Assembly: GCA_028753945.1 (NCBI GenBank)
Contig: JAPNXP010000013.1
Coordinates: 4,961,501 to 5,025,500 of the forward strand
DNA: 64,000 bases
Direction of reading: 5' to 3'
Origin: Hexactinellida sp. DTS-2022
Taxonomy: Eukaryota; Porifera; Hexactinellida
This document shows, in pieces, positions 1 to 10,800 of this stretch. Made by a program: the position numbers and the translations under genes. Position 1 is the first letter of the stretch; every line of letters starts with the position of its first letter. Below the pieces are notes generated by a model, which was not told the origin of the DNA, made no database searches, and saw only the letters and a list, made by a program, of their open reading frames with translations.

Positions 1-2
1 AC

Positions 3-260
3 TACGAGTTGACTAGCACGTTTGATATGTACATTAACCGGACACAGGATAGAAACGATCAGCTGCTATCATTCGTGCGAGATTTGAAGAAAGCTAACGT
101 GGCACTCGTAACTGCTTACGAAAAAGCTAAGCGAAAGAACCAACATCTCCATAAGAAACTTCTGACGTATGCTACTCAACGGGAAATCGATATTCCTGAT
201 ACAACCCATGTCGAGGCTAAATTACAACTTGGGTCGACTAACAAATCAACTCAACTTTAA
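3..260 (+). CDS. 3' end of an unidentified coiled-coil protein (partial)
   Basis: An open frame runs in from the left edge and stops at 258-260. It encodes about 85 residues rich in Lys, Gln, Asn and Leu, with heptad-like spacing (DQLLSFVRDLKKANVALVTA), so a C-terminal coiled coil is likely. I do not recognise the family. The only Met codons are internal and no convincing start is visible, so this is most likely the last exon or the 3' part of a gene lying to the left. About 380 bp of AT-rich DNA (261-640), in which I see nothing, separate it from the next gene. Confidence 0.55.
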   Translation, partial: YELTSTFDMYINRTQDRNDQLLSFVRDLKKANVALVTAYEKAKRKNQHLHKKLLTYATQREIDIPDTTHVEAKLQLGSTNKSTQL

Positions 261-640
261 TTTAATTATTAACTAATTACTTACCCCTTCCTCTCATTTA
301 AGATTTTTTGTGATATTCATCAGAAAATCGAGTTTAAAGTTTAATACAAGGTTTATTTACTGTAAATACTAATAGTTTGTTAATTTTTATTTTATATTGT
401 GTTTAGATTTGAGTGACTTTATTTAGCTAGCTAATTACTAATACCGATTGTATATAAGTAAGGTAAATATTTTAATAGACTTGTATTCTAATTTGTTTTG
501 TTTGATTATCACATTAATTAAATTTCAGTTATTTACGTTCTTGTACCATATATTTTTAGAAATCCTTCAGGGTTTTGTAGCAATTATCATTCACAGTTAA
601 TTTATTAAGTTATAAATACAAACATTTGTAGATAAATAGA

Positions 641-1360
641 ATGGATTTTGATCCAAATCAAATGGAGGGAATTGGCAAGAGCCCAGTTGCTCTTTTCCCG
701 TATTATTTATCCAAATTCTGCAGCAGAGAATTTGACAAATACGAATCTTGTCTCAGGAAGCATGACAGTCCTGCGAAATGCGAGAAAGAAGGGAGCAATT
801 CTTCCAACTGTTTTTCTCTTTTCTGGCGAACAATAGGCTCTGAGTGTTTGTCTAATGTCGATAGAGACGCCACCGATGAATCGGGACAGTTTAAAACAGA
901 ATTTATAAACAGTTTTGATAACTGTCTAAATGCTGTTAGTATCAAAGGTAACTTGGTTGTAACAAAAGCGTTATAATCAGGAATCTTACAATTGTGTTTT
1001 ATAGAATACTCTACAAGTTCCCATCTGGAGTCGCCACTTGATAATTCTCCTTTGAATCTCGATTCAATTCAGGCATCGTGCTCTACAATGGGATTTCTAT
1101 TTTCAAAGAAAAACTGCAGGGATTCATTTGACCGCTATAGAAAGTGTAGAAAATCTTCTGACGTATTTGCCTGTTCGGACGAAGGCCGGGAATTAGCCGT
1201 CCGAACAATGAAGTATTCCAGTTCAGTGGTAACTAGCTGTGTAAATGCGGCTGCTAGTTTGTACCAAGCTAAACTCGGGGAGAATGGAACAGGCCAACCC
1301 CCCTCCGAAATGGAGACTCTCACTCATTTCTATAAATGCCTTTCTTCTTCTAGCAAATAA
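641..1360 (+). CDS. Twin-CX9C protein with internal duplication, two exons
   Basis: Exons 641-947 and 1005-1360 are joined by a 57-nt GT-AG intron whose phase fits exactly, giving 220 aa. The N-terminal half has a chain of cysteines spaced C-x9-C-x9-C-x9-C, starting at FCSREFDKYESC. The C-terminal half has a related block starting at NCRDSFDRYRKC (C-x9-C-x8-C). The two blocks align with each other (FDKYESC against FDRYRKC), so the protein looks like an internal duplication. CX9C proteins are usually imported into the mitochondrial intermembrane space by the MIA40 relay and serve in respiratory-chain assembly. That role is inferred here and I cannot name an orthologue. Without the intron, exon 1 would read to a stop at 974-976. 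Confidence 0.65.
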
Positions 1361-1718
1361 TCTGATCACTTATAATTAGTAATTTTATACGGCAGTTTAA
1401 GTTACATTCCCGAATAGGTATACGCGATTCTATTTAATTAATAAATTTTAAATTAATATTTGTAATCACGATTAGTACATGTTGCATTTGATTTACAAAA
1501 ATCATTAAAATATTAGAAGTATCCTGAATTTACCCTAACAACAGATACTGTACATTGGCATTGATTAGCACCTGTAGCTCAATTTATTAGATATCTCATA
1601 GTTGCATACGAATCAGCTCACGATATCTATTGAATAAATATAGACTCCTTATACTGTACTACAGTGCTACTAGACAGAAATACAGTATATAAACAGAGTT
1701 TGCTAGTCACAGATAAGA
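1361..1718. other. Intergenic, AT-rich
   Basis: No gene is seen. The last 35 bp before the DGK start hold a TATATAAA at 1686-1693, listed separately. Confidence 0.5.
1686..1693 (+). promoter_or_regulatory. Possible TATA box of the DGK gene
   Basis: TATATAAA lies 25 bp before the DGK start codon at 1719. If used, it would leave a very short 5' UTR. The surrounding DNA is AT-rich, so chance is a real alternative. Confidence 0.25.
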
Positions 1719-4631
1719 ATGGCTACTTGGGATGCAGAATTTCCTATCAACCCGGACGAAGTGGAACTTCTAAGCCCTATACAATCACCGGATAGTCCGG
1801 TTAGTCCGGGTATCAACACACGCTCTGCTACTCTTTCCAGCAATGTCGTGATCGGAGATCTCCTCATAGTAGCTTCGAATTACAGATTACATCATCAGGA
1901 CGAGGCCTGGCGACAACACAAGTTCATAAAGACTACTTTCTATAAGCCCACCTATTGCCAGCATTGTGCTGACATGATATGGGGGATACACAAACAAGGT
2001 TTCAACTGTATGGACTGTAACCTGAGGTGCCACGAGCGGTGCAGGGAGTCAGTTGTTGTCCCGTGTCTCATTATGAAGCTGTCCGCACTCAGAAAACCCA
2101 ACAGCCACTGGTTCAAGGAGATAACTAGCAACAAGAAGGTCTACTGCAATGTGTGTCGTCACCGGATATCCGGCACTTGTCTTCGCTGTGAGGTTTGCAA
2201 GTACTACGTACATAGCGGTTGTATGCATTGTGCTGTTTCCGACTGTCTCGACTCTTCCACGTACAACGAGTACTACGGATCCATGTTGGATTATAACCTT
2301 AATTCGCACCACTGGGTTGAGGGCAACCTCCCTGCTAACTCCAGGTGTATAATGTGTGAGAGATCGTGTGGCAGTGCCGACTGCTTAATGGATATAAGGT
2401 GCGTGAGGTGTGGAATACTGGCACACACGTCCTGTCTGCCTAAAGTTAAGCCGGTGTGCAACATAGGTCTGCTGAAGAGCGTATTTCTGTCTCCGACTAT
2501 TGTGACTGTAATGCGTAGAGGAGACGATGCGGTTACGCCTATACAGGGAACCAAAACCGAACTCAGATTCTGCCCCACGTCAGAGCCGCCTCCGCTTATA
2601 ATTCCATTCGACGGGTACGATACACCGCACCTTGACGAGCTGGAAACATTCGAAATGTCGGGCGCTTTCGAAGACGCAGCTCTGCCGAACAAACTTATAA
2701 AAGTTTGGGACTACACTCAAGAGGATTCCAAGGGTTCTGCTAAAATATTCAAAACAGTTAAAGTGTTTGAAAACCAAACAGCAGCTGATGTCCTGACCAT
2801 AGTACTCAAGAAATTCCGCATTTTCGGTTACCCCTCTAAATTCTATTTAGTTATACCTGCCAGCCCTGAAGACCAAGTCCCCGAGGACGAAGTGCTTTCT
2901 CCGGAAATCCCAATATTCAGTATTCACTCTAGAAAGGATTTGCTGAACATACATCTCAAGTTCAAGAAAAGTGATGGCGAAACATTTGCGCTTAAAATAC
3001 ACACAAAGATTAAGCTAGCCGACTCCGAGACAGTAACAGTGGACGTAAAACCAGGGATGACAGTGGAGACTGTTATCAAACATGCCGTGAAGGATTTCCA
3101 TGTCCTGACCGGTACCATTTCGCTAGGGGAGTGCTACATTGACAAGTACCTGTGCCATGGGGCCGTGTTCCACTTAGAGCGCCTACAGCCACAGGAGGAT
3201 ATATGGACAGTCATCGCGGAGGACAAAAGACACGTTTTGTCTCGGTCGCGATTCACGCGCTACTTTCTCAAGAAACAAATGAAGGAAGATTTCTGTGTGG
3301 CCGTCACGAAGCTGCCTGCAAACAAAACAGAGGAGGAGTATAAAGCCATGCTAATCTCAAAGCATCTCGAGGATAAAGTCAAGTTCCTAGCCATGGTGGA
3401 TATCCATGGTGTGGTAATACTAAACTGCGCGGGCGATAAGACGGTAGATGATCTCTGTGTTGAGCTGAGAATCGCCAGCTTTGAGGGTCACAGACCGTGT
3501 ACCTTAGTGCTTCCTACGCTCCATAGTGAGTCGGTAGATGCGTCGCTGAGTCCGCTTCTGGTGTTTGTGAACAGCAGGAGCGGAGGGGGGCAGGGCAAGG
3601 AGCTCATTTCCGGTCTGAGGCGACACCTCAATCCACACCAGATATTCGACCTCACCCACGGGGGGCCCTACCCCGGGATATTCACCTTCAAGAACTTTGA
3701 ATCTTTCCGCGTTCTAATCTGCGGCGGCGACGGGACCTATGGTTGGGTGCTGCAAGCACTGGACGAGACTCAGTGCTGGAGAAAGTGCGCCAAACCGGAC
3801 TGCGCGCTTCTCCCGCTCGGGACCGGTAATGACTTGGCGCGGGCGTTCAATTGGGGCGCGGGGTACGCGGGAGAGAAAGCGGTGGAGGTGCTATGTAAGA
3901 TCGACAGTTCCTACCGAATGCAATTCGATAGATGGACCATGGTGTTCGACTGTAGGAAGAATCCAACCAGCAGCATATCCAGCAGCCTCTCCAGCCTACC
4001 CGTTATGGAGCAGAACAAACTTATTGTTATGAACAACTATTTCGGGATCGGTTGCGACGCTGAGATTTCCCTCGCATTCCATGAGGCGAGAGAGAGACAC
4101 CCGGAGAAATTCAGTAGCAGGATATACAACAAGTTTCAGTACGCCAAGCTGGGCGCTGAGCTAATGATTGAGAACCAAACTTATAATCTACAGAGGGATT
4201 TGTCTCTACAGGTTGACGGACAGGACGTAGAGTTCCCTAATAACCTGGTTGGGATTATAGTTCTCAACATAAACAGTTGGGGGGCAGGGGGGGACGCCTG
4301 GGGGGCGTATCCGGACCCTGTTTTCAAGCCGCAAGAAGTTGGCGACGGTAAGCTAGAGATAGCGGGTGTAACGGGCTCACTGCATATGGTGCAGATACAA
4401 AAGGGGCTGGGACATGCTATTAGACTAGCTCAGGGGTCGCAGCTTAAAATAAGCACAAAGACTTCATTTCCGGTTCAAGTAGACGGCGAACCCTGGAGAC
4501 AACCCTCGGGAAATATTTCTATATTTCCGCAGATCGAGAAATCTAACCTCTTGATGTATAAAGTGGAGAGACGAGCCCCAAGGATTCAGAAAAGCGTCAG
4601 TGCTGATATTTTTATTGATAATAAATTGTAA
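1719..4631 (+). CDS. DGKQ: Diacylglycerol kinase, theta type
   Basis: This is a single open exon of 970 aa, close to the length of animal DGK theta (about 940). It phosphorylates diacylglycerol to phosphatidic acid and so ends DAG signalling at membranes. Three Cys/His-rich C1 domains lie at about residues 67-116, 130-176 and 198-247; three C1 domains are the mark of the theta type. A Ras-association region covers about 325-500. The catalytic domain starts near 610 with VFVNSRSGGGQG and has the nucleotide motif GGDGTYGW near 668 and LPLGTGNDLARAFNWG just after. The accessory domain follows (NYFGIGCDAEISLAFHEARE). The start is the first ATG, with stops upstream in frame. Absence of introns in so large an animal gene is notable; the frame is intact, with no sign of decay. 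Confidence 0.95.
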   Translation: MATWDAEFPINPDEVELLSPIQSPDSPVSPGINTRSATLSSNVVIGDLLIVASNYRLHHQDEAWRQHKFIKTTFYKPTYCQHCADMIWGIHKQGFNCMDCNLRCHERCRESVVVPCLIMKLSALRKPNSHWFKEITSNKKVYCNVCRHRISGTCLRCEVCKYYVHSGCMHCAVSDCLDSSTYNEYYGSMLDYNLNSHHWVEGNLPANSRCIMCERSCGSADCLMDIRCVRCGILAHTSCLPKVKPVCNIGLLKSVFLSPTIVTVMRRGDDAVTPIQGTKTELRFCPTSEPPPLIIPFDGYDTPHLDELETFEMSGAFEDAALPNKLIKVWDYTQEDSKGSAKIFKTVKVFENQTAADVLTIVLKKFRIFGYPSKFYLVIPASPEDQVPEDEVLSPEIPIFSIHSRKDLLNIHLKFKKSDGETFALKIHTKIKLADSETVTVDVKPGMTVETVIKHAVKDFHVLTGTISLGECYIDKYLCHGAVFHLERLQPQEDIWTVIAEDKRHVLSRSRFTRYFLKKQMKEDFCVAVTKLPANKTEEEYKAMLISKHLEDKVKFLAMVDIHGVVILNCAGDKTVDDLCVELRIASFEGHRPCTLVLPTLHSESVDASLSPLLVFVNSRSGGGQGKELISGLRRHLNPHQIFDLTHGGPYPGIFTFKNFESFRVLICGGDGTYGWVLQALDETQCWRKCAKPDCALLPLGTGNDLARAFNWGAGYAGEKAVEVLCKIDSSYRMQFDRWTMVFDCRKNPTSSISSSLSSLPVMEQNKLIVMNNYFGIGCDAEISLAFHEARERHPEKFSSRIYNKFQYAKLGAELMIENQTYNLQRDLSLQVDGQDVEFPNNLVGIIVLNINSWGAGGDAWGAYPDPVFKPQEVGDGKLEIAGVTGSLHMVQIQKGLGHAIRLAQGSQLKISTKTSFPVQVDGEPWRQPSGNISIFPQIEKSNLLMYKVERRAPRIQKSVSADIFIDNKL

Positions 4632-5955
4632 TTTATATTTATCAATATTTGTATATTATCTTATGTTAATCGCATAGATTGTGATTATACAAACTATATT
4701 ATTTTATTGTTTGTTTGTTTACAAGTTTGTTTATTAGTTATACTAGCTGTAATAGTTTTCAATTGAATTATGTGGGAATTGAAAATATATGGACTTGGAA
4801 TTAATTAAATCATTAAATATTTACATAAAATATACATAAGGTGATTAAGAGTTTTGACACACCAAAATAAAATACATTAAAACGGGTTCTCCAATTTAAT
4901 TTGCTTTACCTTTTGAGCTATAAGATAGAAAAAACATGTTAAGTTATCTATGATGAGATAAACAACAACAAATTTGAATTTATTAAATGTGATAAACGTA
5001 CCTTCATTCATAGACTCAATTATTTAGATCAGCTGACCCTTTCTCAGTTTATTTGGGTTTTGAAATTGTATTTCCGCAGGCCAGCCTGGGGGCCAAATTA
5101 GAATATTCCACGAGCACTTCCCATTTTAGTATCCAACTAAATGTATTATGTACATTGAATTACGTATACAATATTAGTAAATCTAATGAATGAACTCACA
5201 TTGAGCTAAGCTCACAAGTTGTCGTATTTGTCTCCGCAATTGTTCCACCGATGACATCTAGAGTAATATTAAATTGGTAATGTTTGAATGTTAATTAAGA
5301 TAATAAGATTTACACAATCTCCCTATTTATAAATTTCTTCAGCTAAAGAAAATCATTATTTATAAGACACAAGAAAATCACTTCACATTCACTTGTACAG
5401 TTTTCAACTATTTATATTCAAGTGCATATACTACCGATACTTTTAGAATGAGCAGTTAATTAATTAATCTAATTATGTTATAATAATATTATAAATTATT
5501 ACTAACTTGACTTTACAAGTGTTAAACCACATAATGACCTATAAGGGGTTGTGTGGATGTGTTTGTGTCGTGATAATTGTTAGTAATATTTAGTTTATAT
5601 CATGTCTATAGCATTTGTTTAAGAGTAACGTACAATTTATACATATGTACACAGTTTGTAACACGATATAGCTCTGGCATTAACTTAGATTGTGCCAAGA
5701 TTAGATAGTATTTGCAGGTTAATTAAAATTAATTAATTAAGTACGAACACCAGGGGACCGTCATTTGTATTGAAGGCTTTGAAGGGGACTGAAATAATGT
5801 TCGTATTACCCGTGTTCCTACTAACGAGGTTATACTATCATACTTATAAATGCCATTTAGAGTTCTATAGTACGTGGGGCTAATTAACTAATTAGCTAAT
5901 ATTACTACTAAATTATACAAATTGTTTGTTTGTTGCGCATAAGCCCTATGATCTA
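4632..5955. other. Intergenic, with one decayed MITE
   Basis: About 1.3 kb of AT-rich DNA in which I see no gene on either strand. At about 5740-5837 lies a shortened copy of the pogo-like element described at 22451-22621: it shares the GTACGAACACCAGGGGACCG start, the AAGGCTTTGAAGG core and the ACTAACGAGGT end. Confidence 0.5.
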
Positions 5956-6306
5956 ATGTCCTCTGTCAGAGAAGTAAACAGAGCAGACTTGTACACGGAC
6001 GAGGTTGAGGTTACGACCGCTCCTTTGCAAGCGGCGGCATTTCACTACCAGGCCTACTGCAAGGAAATAAATGACATGTTTATAAAGTGTCGCTATTGGA
6101 AGAAAGATCCACGCAAATGCATTCCTGAGGGCAAAGATGTTGCTAAGTGTGGTAACGAATTCTTTCGCGTTGTCAAAGCGAACTGTGAAGATAGTTTTGT
6201 TCCCTTTTTCCAGTGTTTGGATAATGGAAATATGGAGTACAAGAACTGTGTGAAGGAAAGAAGATTATTTGACACCTGTATGAACAATATTCCTAAACCC
6301 GAGTAG
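5956..6306 (+). CDS. NDUFA8: NADH dehydrogenase 1 alpha subcomplex subunit 8 (complex I), short form
   Basis: This accessory subunit of mitochondrial complex I has four CX9C motifs and sits on the intermembrane-space side. The match is clear along the protein: LQAAAFHYQAYC, then CRYWKKDPRKCIPEGKDVAKC, then FFQCLDNGN. The first ATG in frame is at 5956, giving 116 aa. The frame is open further upstream but without an ATG. A 3-codon upstream ORF (ATG ATC TAA, 5948-5956) overlaps this start. Vertebrate NDUFA8 is about 170 aa; this copy ends soon after the last Cys motif, so the proline-rich C-terminal tail is missing. No downstream exon was found before the minisatellite begins 50 bp later. Identity is secure; the exact ends are less so. 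Confidence 0.88.
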   Translation: MSSVREVNRADLYTDEVEVTTAPLQAAAFHYQAYCKEINDMFIKCRYWKKDPRKCIPEGKDVAKCGNEFFRVVKANCEDSFVPFFQCLDNGNMEYKNCVKERRLFDTCMNNIPKPE

Positions 6307-6355
6307 ATATTATATGCGATTATATCCTAATACCTAATCTAGCGATTTACAAACA

Positions 6356-7850
6356 AATGTCTCTTCTGGACATGTCTCTTCTGGACATGTCTCTTCTAGA
6401 CATGTCTCTTCTGGACATGTCTCTTCTGGACATGTCTCTTATGGACATGTCTCTTCTGGACATGTCTCTTCTGGACATGTCTCTTCTGGACATGTCTCTT
6501 CTGGACATGTCTCTTCTAGACATGTCTCTTCTGGACATGTCTCTTCTGGACATGTCTCTTCTGGACATGTCTCTTCTAGACATGTCTCTTCTGGACATGT
6601 CTCTTCTGGACATGTCTCTTCTGGACATGTCTCTTCTAGACATGTCTCTTCTAGACATGTCTCTTCTGGACATGTCTCTTCTAGACATGTCTCTTCTAGA
6701 CATGTCTCTTCTGGACATGTCTCTTCTGGACATGTCTCTTCTAGACATGTCTCTTCTGGACATGTCTCTTCTAGACATGTCTCTTCTGGACATGTCTCTT
6801 CTGGACATGTCTCTTCTAGACATGTCTCTTCTGGACATGTCTCTTCTGGACATGTCTCTTCTGGACATGTCTCTTCTAGACATGTCTCTTCTGGACATGT
6901 CTCTTCTGGACATGTCTCTTCTGGACATGTCTCTTCTAGACATGTCTCTTCTGGACATGTCTCTTCTAGACATGTCTCTTATAGACATGTCTCTTCTGGA
7001 CATGTCTCTTCTGGACATGTCTCTTCTAGACATGTCTCTTCTGGACATGTCTCTTCTAGACATGTCTCTTCTGGACATGTCTCTTCTAGACATGTCTCTT
7101 CTGGACATGTCTCTTCTGGACATGTCTCTTCTGGACATGTCTCTTCTAGACATGTCTCTTCTGGACATGTCTCTTCTGGACATGTCTCTTCTAGACATGT
7201 CTCTTCTGGACATGTCTCTTATAGACATGTCTCTTATAGACATGTCTCTTCTAGACATGTCTCTTCTAGACATGTCTCTTCTGGACATGTCTCTTCTAGA
7301 CATGTCTCTTCTGGACATGTCTCTTCTGGACATGTCTCTTCTGGACATGTCTCTTCTGGACATGTCTCTTCTGGACATGTCTCTTCTAGACATGTCTCTT
7401 CTGGACATGTCTCTTCTAGACATGTCTCTTCTAGACATGTCTCTTCTGGACATGTCTCTTCTGGACATGTCTCTTCTAGACATGTCTCTTCTGGACATGT
7501 CTCTTATAGACATGTCTCTTATAGACATGTCTCTTCTAGACATGTCTCTTCTAGACATGTCTCTTCTGGACATGTCTCTTCTAGACATGTCTCTTCTGGA
7601 CATGTCTCTTCTGGACATGTCTCTTCTGGACATGTCTCTTCTGGACATGTCTCTTCTGGACATGTCTCTTCTGGACATGTCTCTTCTGGACATGTCTCTT
7701 CTGGACATGTCTCTTCTAGACATGTCTCTTCTGGACATGTCTCTTCTGGACATGTCTCTTCTAGACATGTCTCTTCTGGACATGTCTCTTCTGGACATGT
7801 CTCTTCTGGACATGTCTCTTATAGACATGTCTCTTCTGGACATGTCTCTT
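6356..7850. repeat. 15-bp minisatellite, about 100 units, each with a p53-type half-site
   Basis: The unit ATGTCTCTTCTGGAC repeats without interruption. GGACATGTCT first occurs at 6368 and last at 7838; the distance of 1470 bp is exactly 98 periods, so there are 99 such decamers. Only two positions of the unit vary by eye: CTG, CTA, ATA or ATG at the fourth codon. Every version leaves the decamer as (G/A)GACATGTCT, which fits RRRCWWGYYY perfectly, with 5-bp spacers. The array fills the gap between NDUFA8 and EFR3. Both strands are open (Met-Ser-Leu-Leu-Asp and Met-Ser-Arg-Arg-Asp repeats) only because the period is a multiple of three. Confidence 0.98.
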
Positions 7851-7890
7851 GTCCTATACCTGCCTACATAACGTTTGAGATCCTGTTAAT

Positions 7891-10800
7891 ATGCTAGGTA
7901 GCGGCTATATGGCGTGCTGCTTCCACAGGTCCGCTCGACACATCCAGTTGGTGCGCGCGCTCTACCCAGCAGAGCCGCTAGCGGAAATACCGCCCAACAG
8001 CCTGGAGCAGTTCCTCTTCTTCGCAACCACAAACCAGACACATCTGGAGGAGTCAGCTGACTACCTGGCGGCCCGACTGAGACGCAAGCTGCAGAAGGGC
8101 CGCGAGAGGAAGGTGGACATAACTCTGCGGGTCTCGATCTGTCTCGTGGACAGAGTGGACCCTCCACAGCTGGGGTCGCTGCTGGACTCTCTCATGCAGA
8201 TGCTGCAGGTGAGAATAGCACTGTCAGGTCGCATCATGTTATAGTTTATAATGAACAAGCCCTATTGTCCCAATTTAACGACTTACATATTAAAATTTGG
8301 TTCGCTTATTTTGAAGTCTCTATTATTACAAAATTTTGTTGATTATCCATAATAAGAACTGACAGTATACAAGTGGATGCTGATTATAAGACATCGTCGG
8401 GAGCTGCATATAATGTTCTTATAACCGGTGTTCTTATAACCAGCATCTACTGTACTGTTGCTATAATTACCCCTGTTCCGCCCGGTTAGGTTCTGCTGGA
8501 GTCCCCGGAGGTGCGCCACCAGCTGGCTGCCACTCAGCTGTTCCTGCACTACGCGGTGCGAGAGGAGCCCGCGCCCTCCCTCCACAGGGGCTACCAGTTC
8601 CTGGTGGAGCGGTTCGGGAGTCTCGCGCTCAGCGGAGACGAGACACGCGTCGTGTCCGGCCTCCAGGCCCTGAGGGGGATCATAAAGAAAACCTCTCAGA
8701 CGGACCTGCAGCCTCTGCTGTGGCAACAGCTGTTCCTCTCTCACCTCCTGAACGCCTTCCTTCTGAATCTCTCCCAGTCCCACTCCGCGGCGGCGGACAG
8801 CGGACAGGGCCGCACCAGGAGGCTCAGTCTGCACAGGCGAGTTAGATAGGTAGTACATACAGCTCAGGGCTAGAGAAAAATCTAAAATTAGAGCTGTGCC
8901 GAAAGCATTTTCTTTTGGAGGCACTATATTTGGCGATTGAGTGATAATTATATACAGCTCTGGCCTAGCGAAACAACAACAAAAATCTAAAATTAGAGCT
9001 GTGCCGAAAGCATTTTCTTTTGGAGGCACTATATTTGGCGATTGAGTGATTATTATATACAGCTCTGGCCTAGCGAAACAACAACAAAAATCTAAAATTA
9101 CAGCTGTGCCGACAGCATTTTCTTTGGAGGCACTATATTGGCGATGCCTCAAACAGGCCAAACAATTGACAAGTTACACTCTTAAGTTATTTGGGGGTGC
9201 TAATTAGTGATGGTCTAAATTCCTAATTCGAGGTAAAAAGGTTGTTATTTTTCAAAACAATTTGTATCCATGGTATATAACTGAGATTTTGTCCAAAAAG
9301 ATGTTTCCGCCCGGGCTCGAACCGGGGACCTTGAGTGTGTTAGACTCACGTGATAACCACTACACTACGGAAACTTAGAATATAAATACAGTCAACTCTC
9401 GTTATAGCCAAATGCTTGGGATAAATCCTCGTTATTTCCGGATATCTGTTATAAGCAGGTAATAATTAATGCATTTAGTGCTCTGGGGGAAAATATCCAT
9501 TTCGTTATAAGCGTTTATTACGTTATATCCGACTTGGTTATAACGGGAGTTTACTACATTTATGCCCCTATGCCCTATAGACGGTCCCTGAACCTGTCTC
9601 TCCTGATAACAGAGCCGACAGAGACCGGCTACTCCACGCTCTCCTTCTCCCTCGCGCAGACGGGACTCCAGGAGCTGTTAGACTCCGCTCATCAGCCCTC
9701 CCTAGAGCTGTGCGCTGCCTGCTTCAATGAGTACTTAGACGGATGCGGTCCCTCCTGCCATACCGACCTGGAGGCTGTGGCAGCTGACCTGGAGCCCATA
9801 TTCTCATTCTTCGTATCTTCTGTTAAGGACCCCTTCCGGTATCTCGTGATTAAGACATACCTCAAGGCCATCTCCCCTGCCAAGGCAGTGCCACTACAGC
9901 TCTTACAGGTACATTGCTATATACAGTAGAACCTCATTAGTAGGAACACGGTTAATACGAATAGTATTTCAGTCCCATTCAAAGCCTTTTCAATACAAAT
10001 TTTGTTGGTTAATACGAATTTGAATAAGGCAAATGCATTTTGGCAATGTTTTGGTAGTGTTGTTGTTTCGTTTTTATTATCACTCGAAATTTCCCAACAA
10101 TTGCACATATATTGTGTCGTTCAACAGTCCCTTTAAATACATTCCTATCTACCTTTACTATCACCATGCAACTCTAGCTCGTGTGTGAATCAATACACTC
10201 GAGCTCTCACACTACCTACACTATACTTACTCCTATTACACATAATAAGCATTCTATTGACTATTGTGTGTGCTATGGTAGCAGCTAGGCGCTTAGGAAT
10301 GGCGCACAGCACGATGACGTCACGCTACAGAAGCAAGCCCCAGGAGAGCATGCCCTTCCTCCCTTCCGAGCTGAAGCCCAGGATTAAGATGCTCCCCTCC
10401 AGGGGCACGTTCCCCTGTCTCCCTCCCCCCTGTACCCCCTCCCCCACCCTGCTCCCGAGGCGACACCTCGTGCCACTTCCGGACACCTCTAATCCATTCA
10501 AACCGCTCTGTTTCAGCTCTGCGGCCTCTGCTCTTGAGACGGATATTTCTCAGAGAATTAAGTTCTGCTGTTTCCCCGCCTTTTCTTCAAAGAGCCAGTC
10601 ATCCCCCAACCGATTGGAGCCACAGCCCTATAAGCCACATTCCATTCTCACCGCTCTGTCTCTAGACAGCGTACGAACCCCGGAGTTCCCGCCCTCAGAA
10701 GAGAGACCGGTTTGGCACCCCTGCACCCTCCACCAGAGCTCTCTTCTCTCAGCTGACTCCTGTCCCAACACGGTGCGTGCCTACTCCCTAACAGGCCCTG

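Noticed and set aside
2291..2692. 133-aa minus-strand ORF within DGKQ, and the 96-127-aa frames within DCTN2, PLCB and the TRIM genes
   Set aside because: Antisense or out-of-frame shadows of strongly conserved coding sequence.
6356..7850. CRISPR-like array
   Set aside because: The units are strictly 15 bp with constant 5-bp spacers in an animal genome. The same applies to the 29-bp array at 60874-61410.
6347..7871. ORFs of about 500 aa on both strands (Met-Ser-Leu-Leu-Asp and Met-Ser-Arg-Arg-Asp repeats)
   Set aside because: The 15-bp period keeps any stop-free frame open. The variants are those of the minisatellite, and there is no non-repeat protein context.
8343..9161. 272-aa minus-strand ORF
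   Set aside because: It runs through the three tandem repeat units and antisense to EFR3 exon 2. The repeated peptide simply follows the DNA repeat.
10185..10274. Extension of the condensation-like ORF upstream of its first ATG with a hydrophobic helix
   Set aside because: There is no ATG in this part. The hydrophobic stretch is AT-rich intron sequence, though an upstream exon cannot be ruled out.
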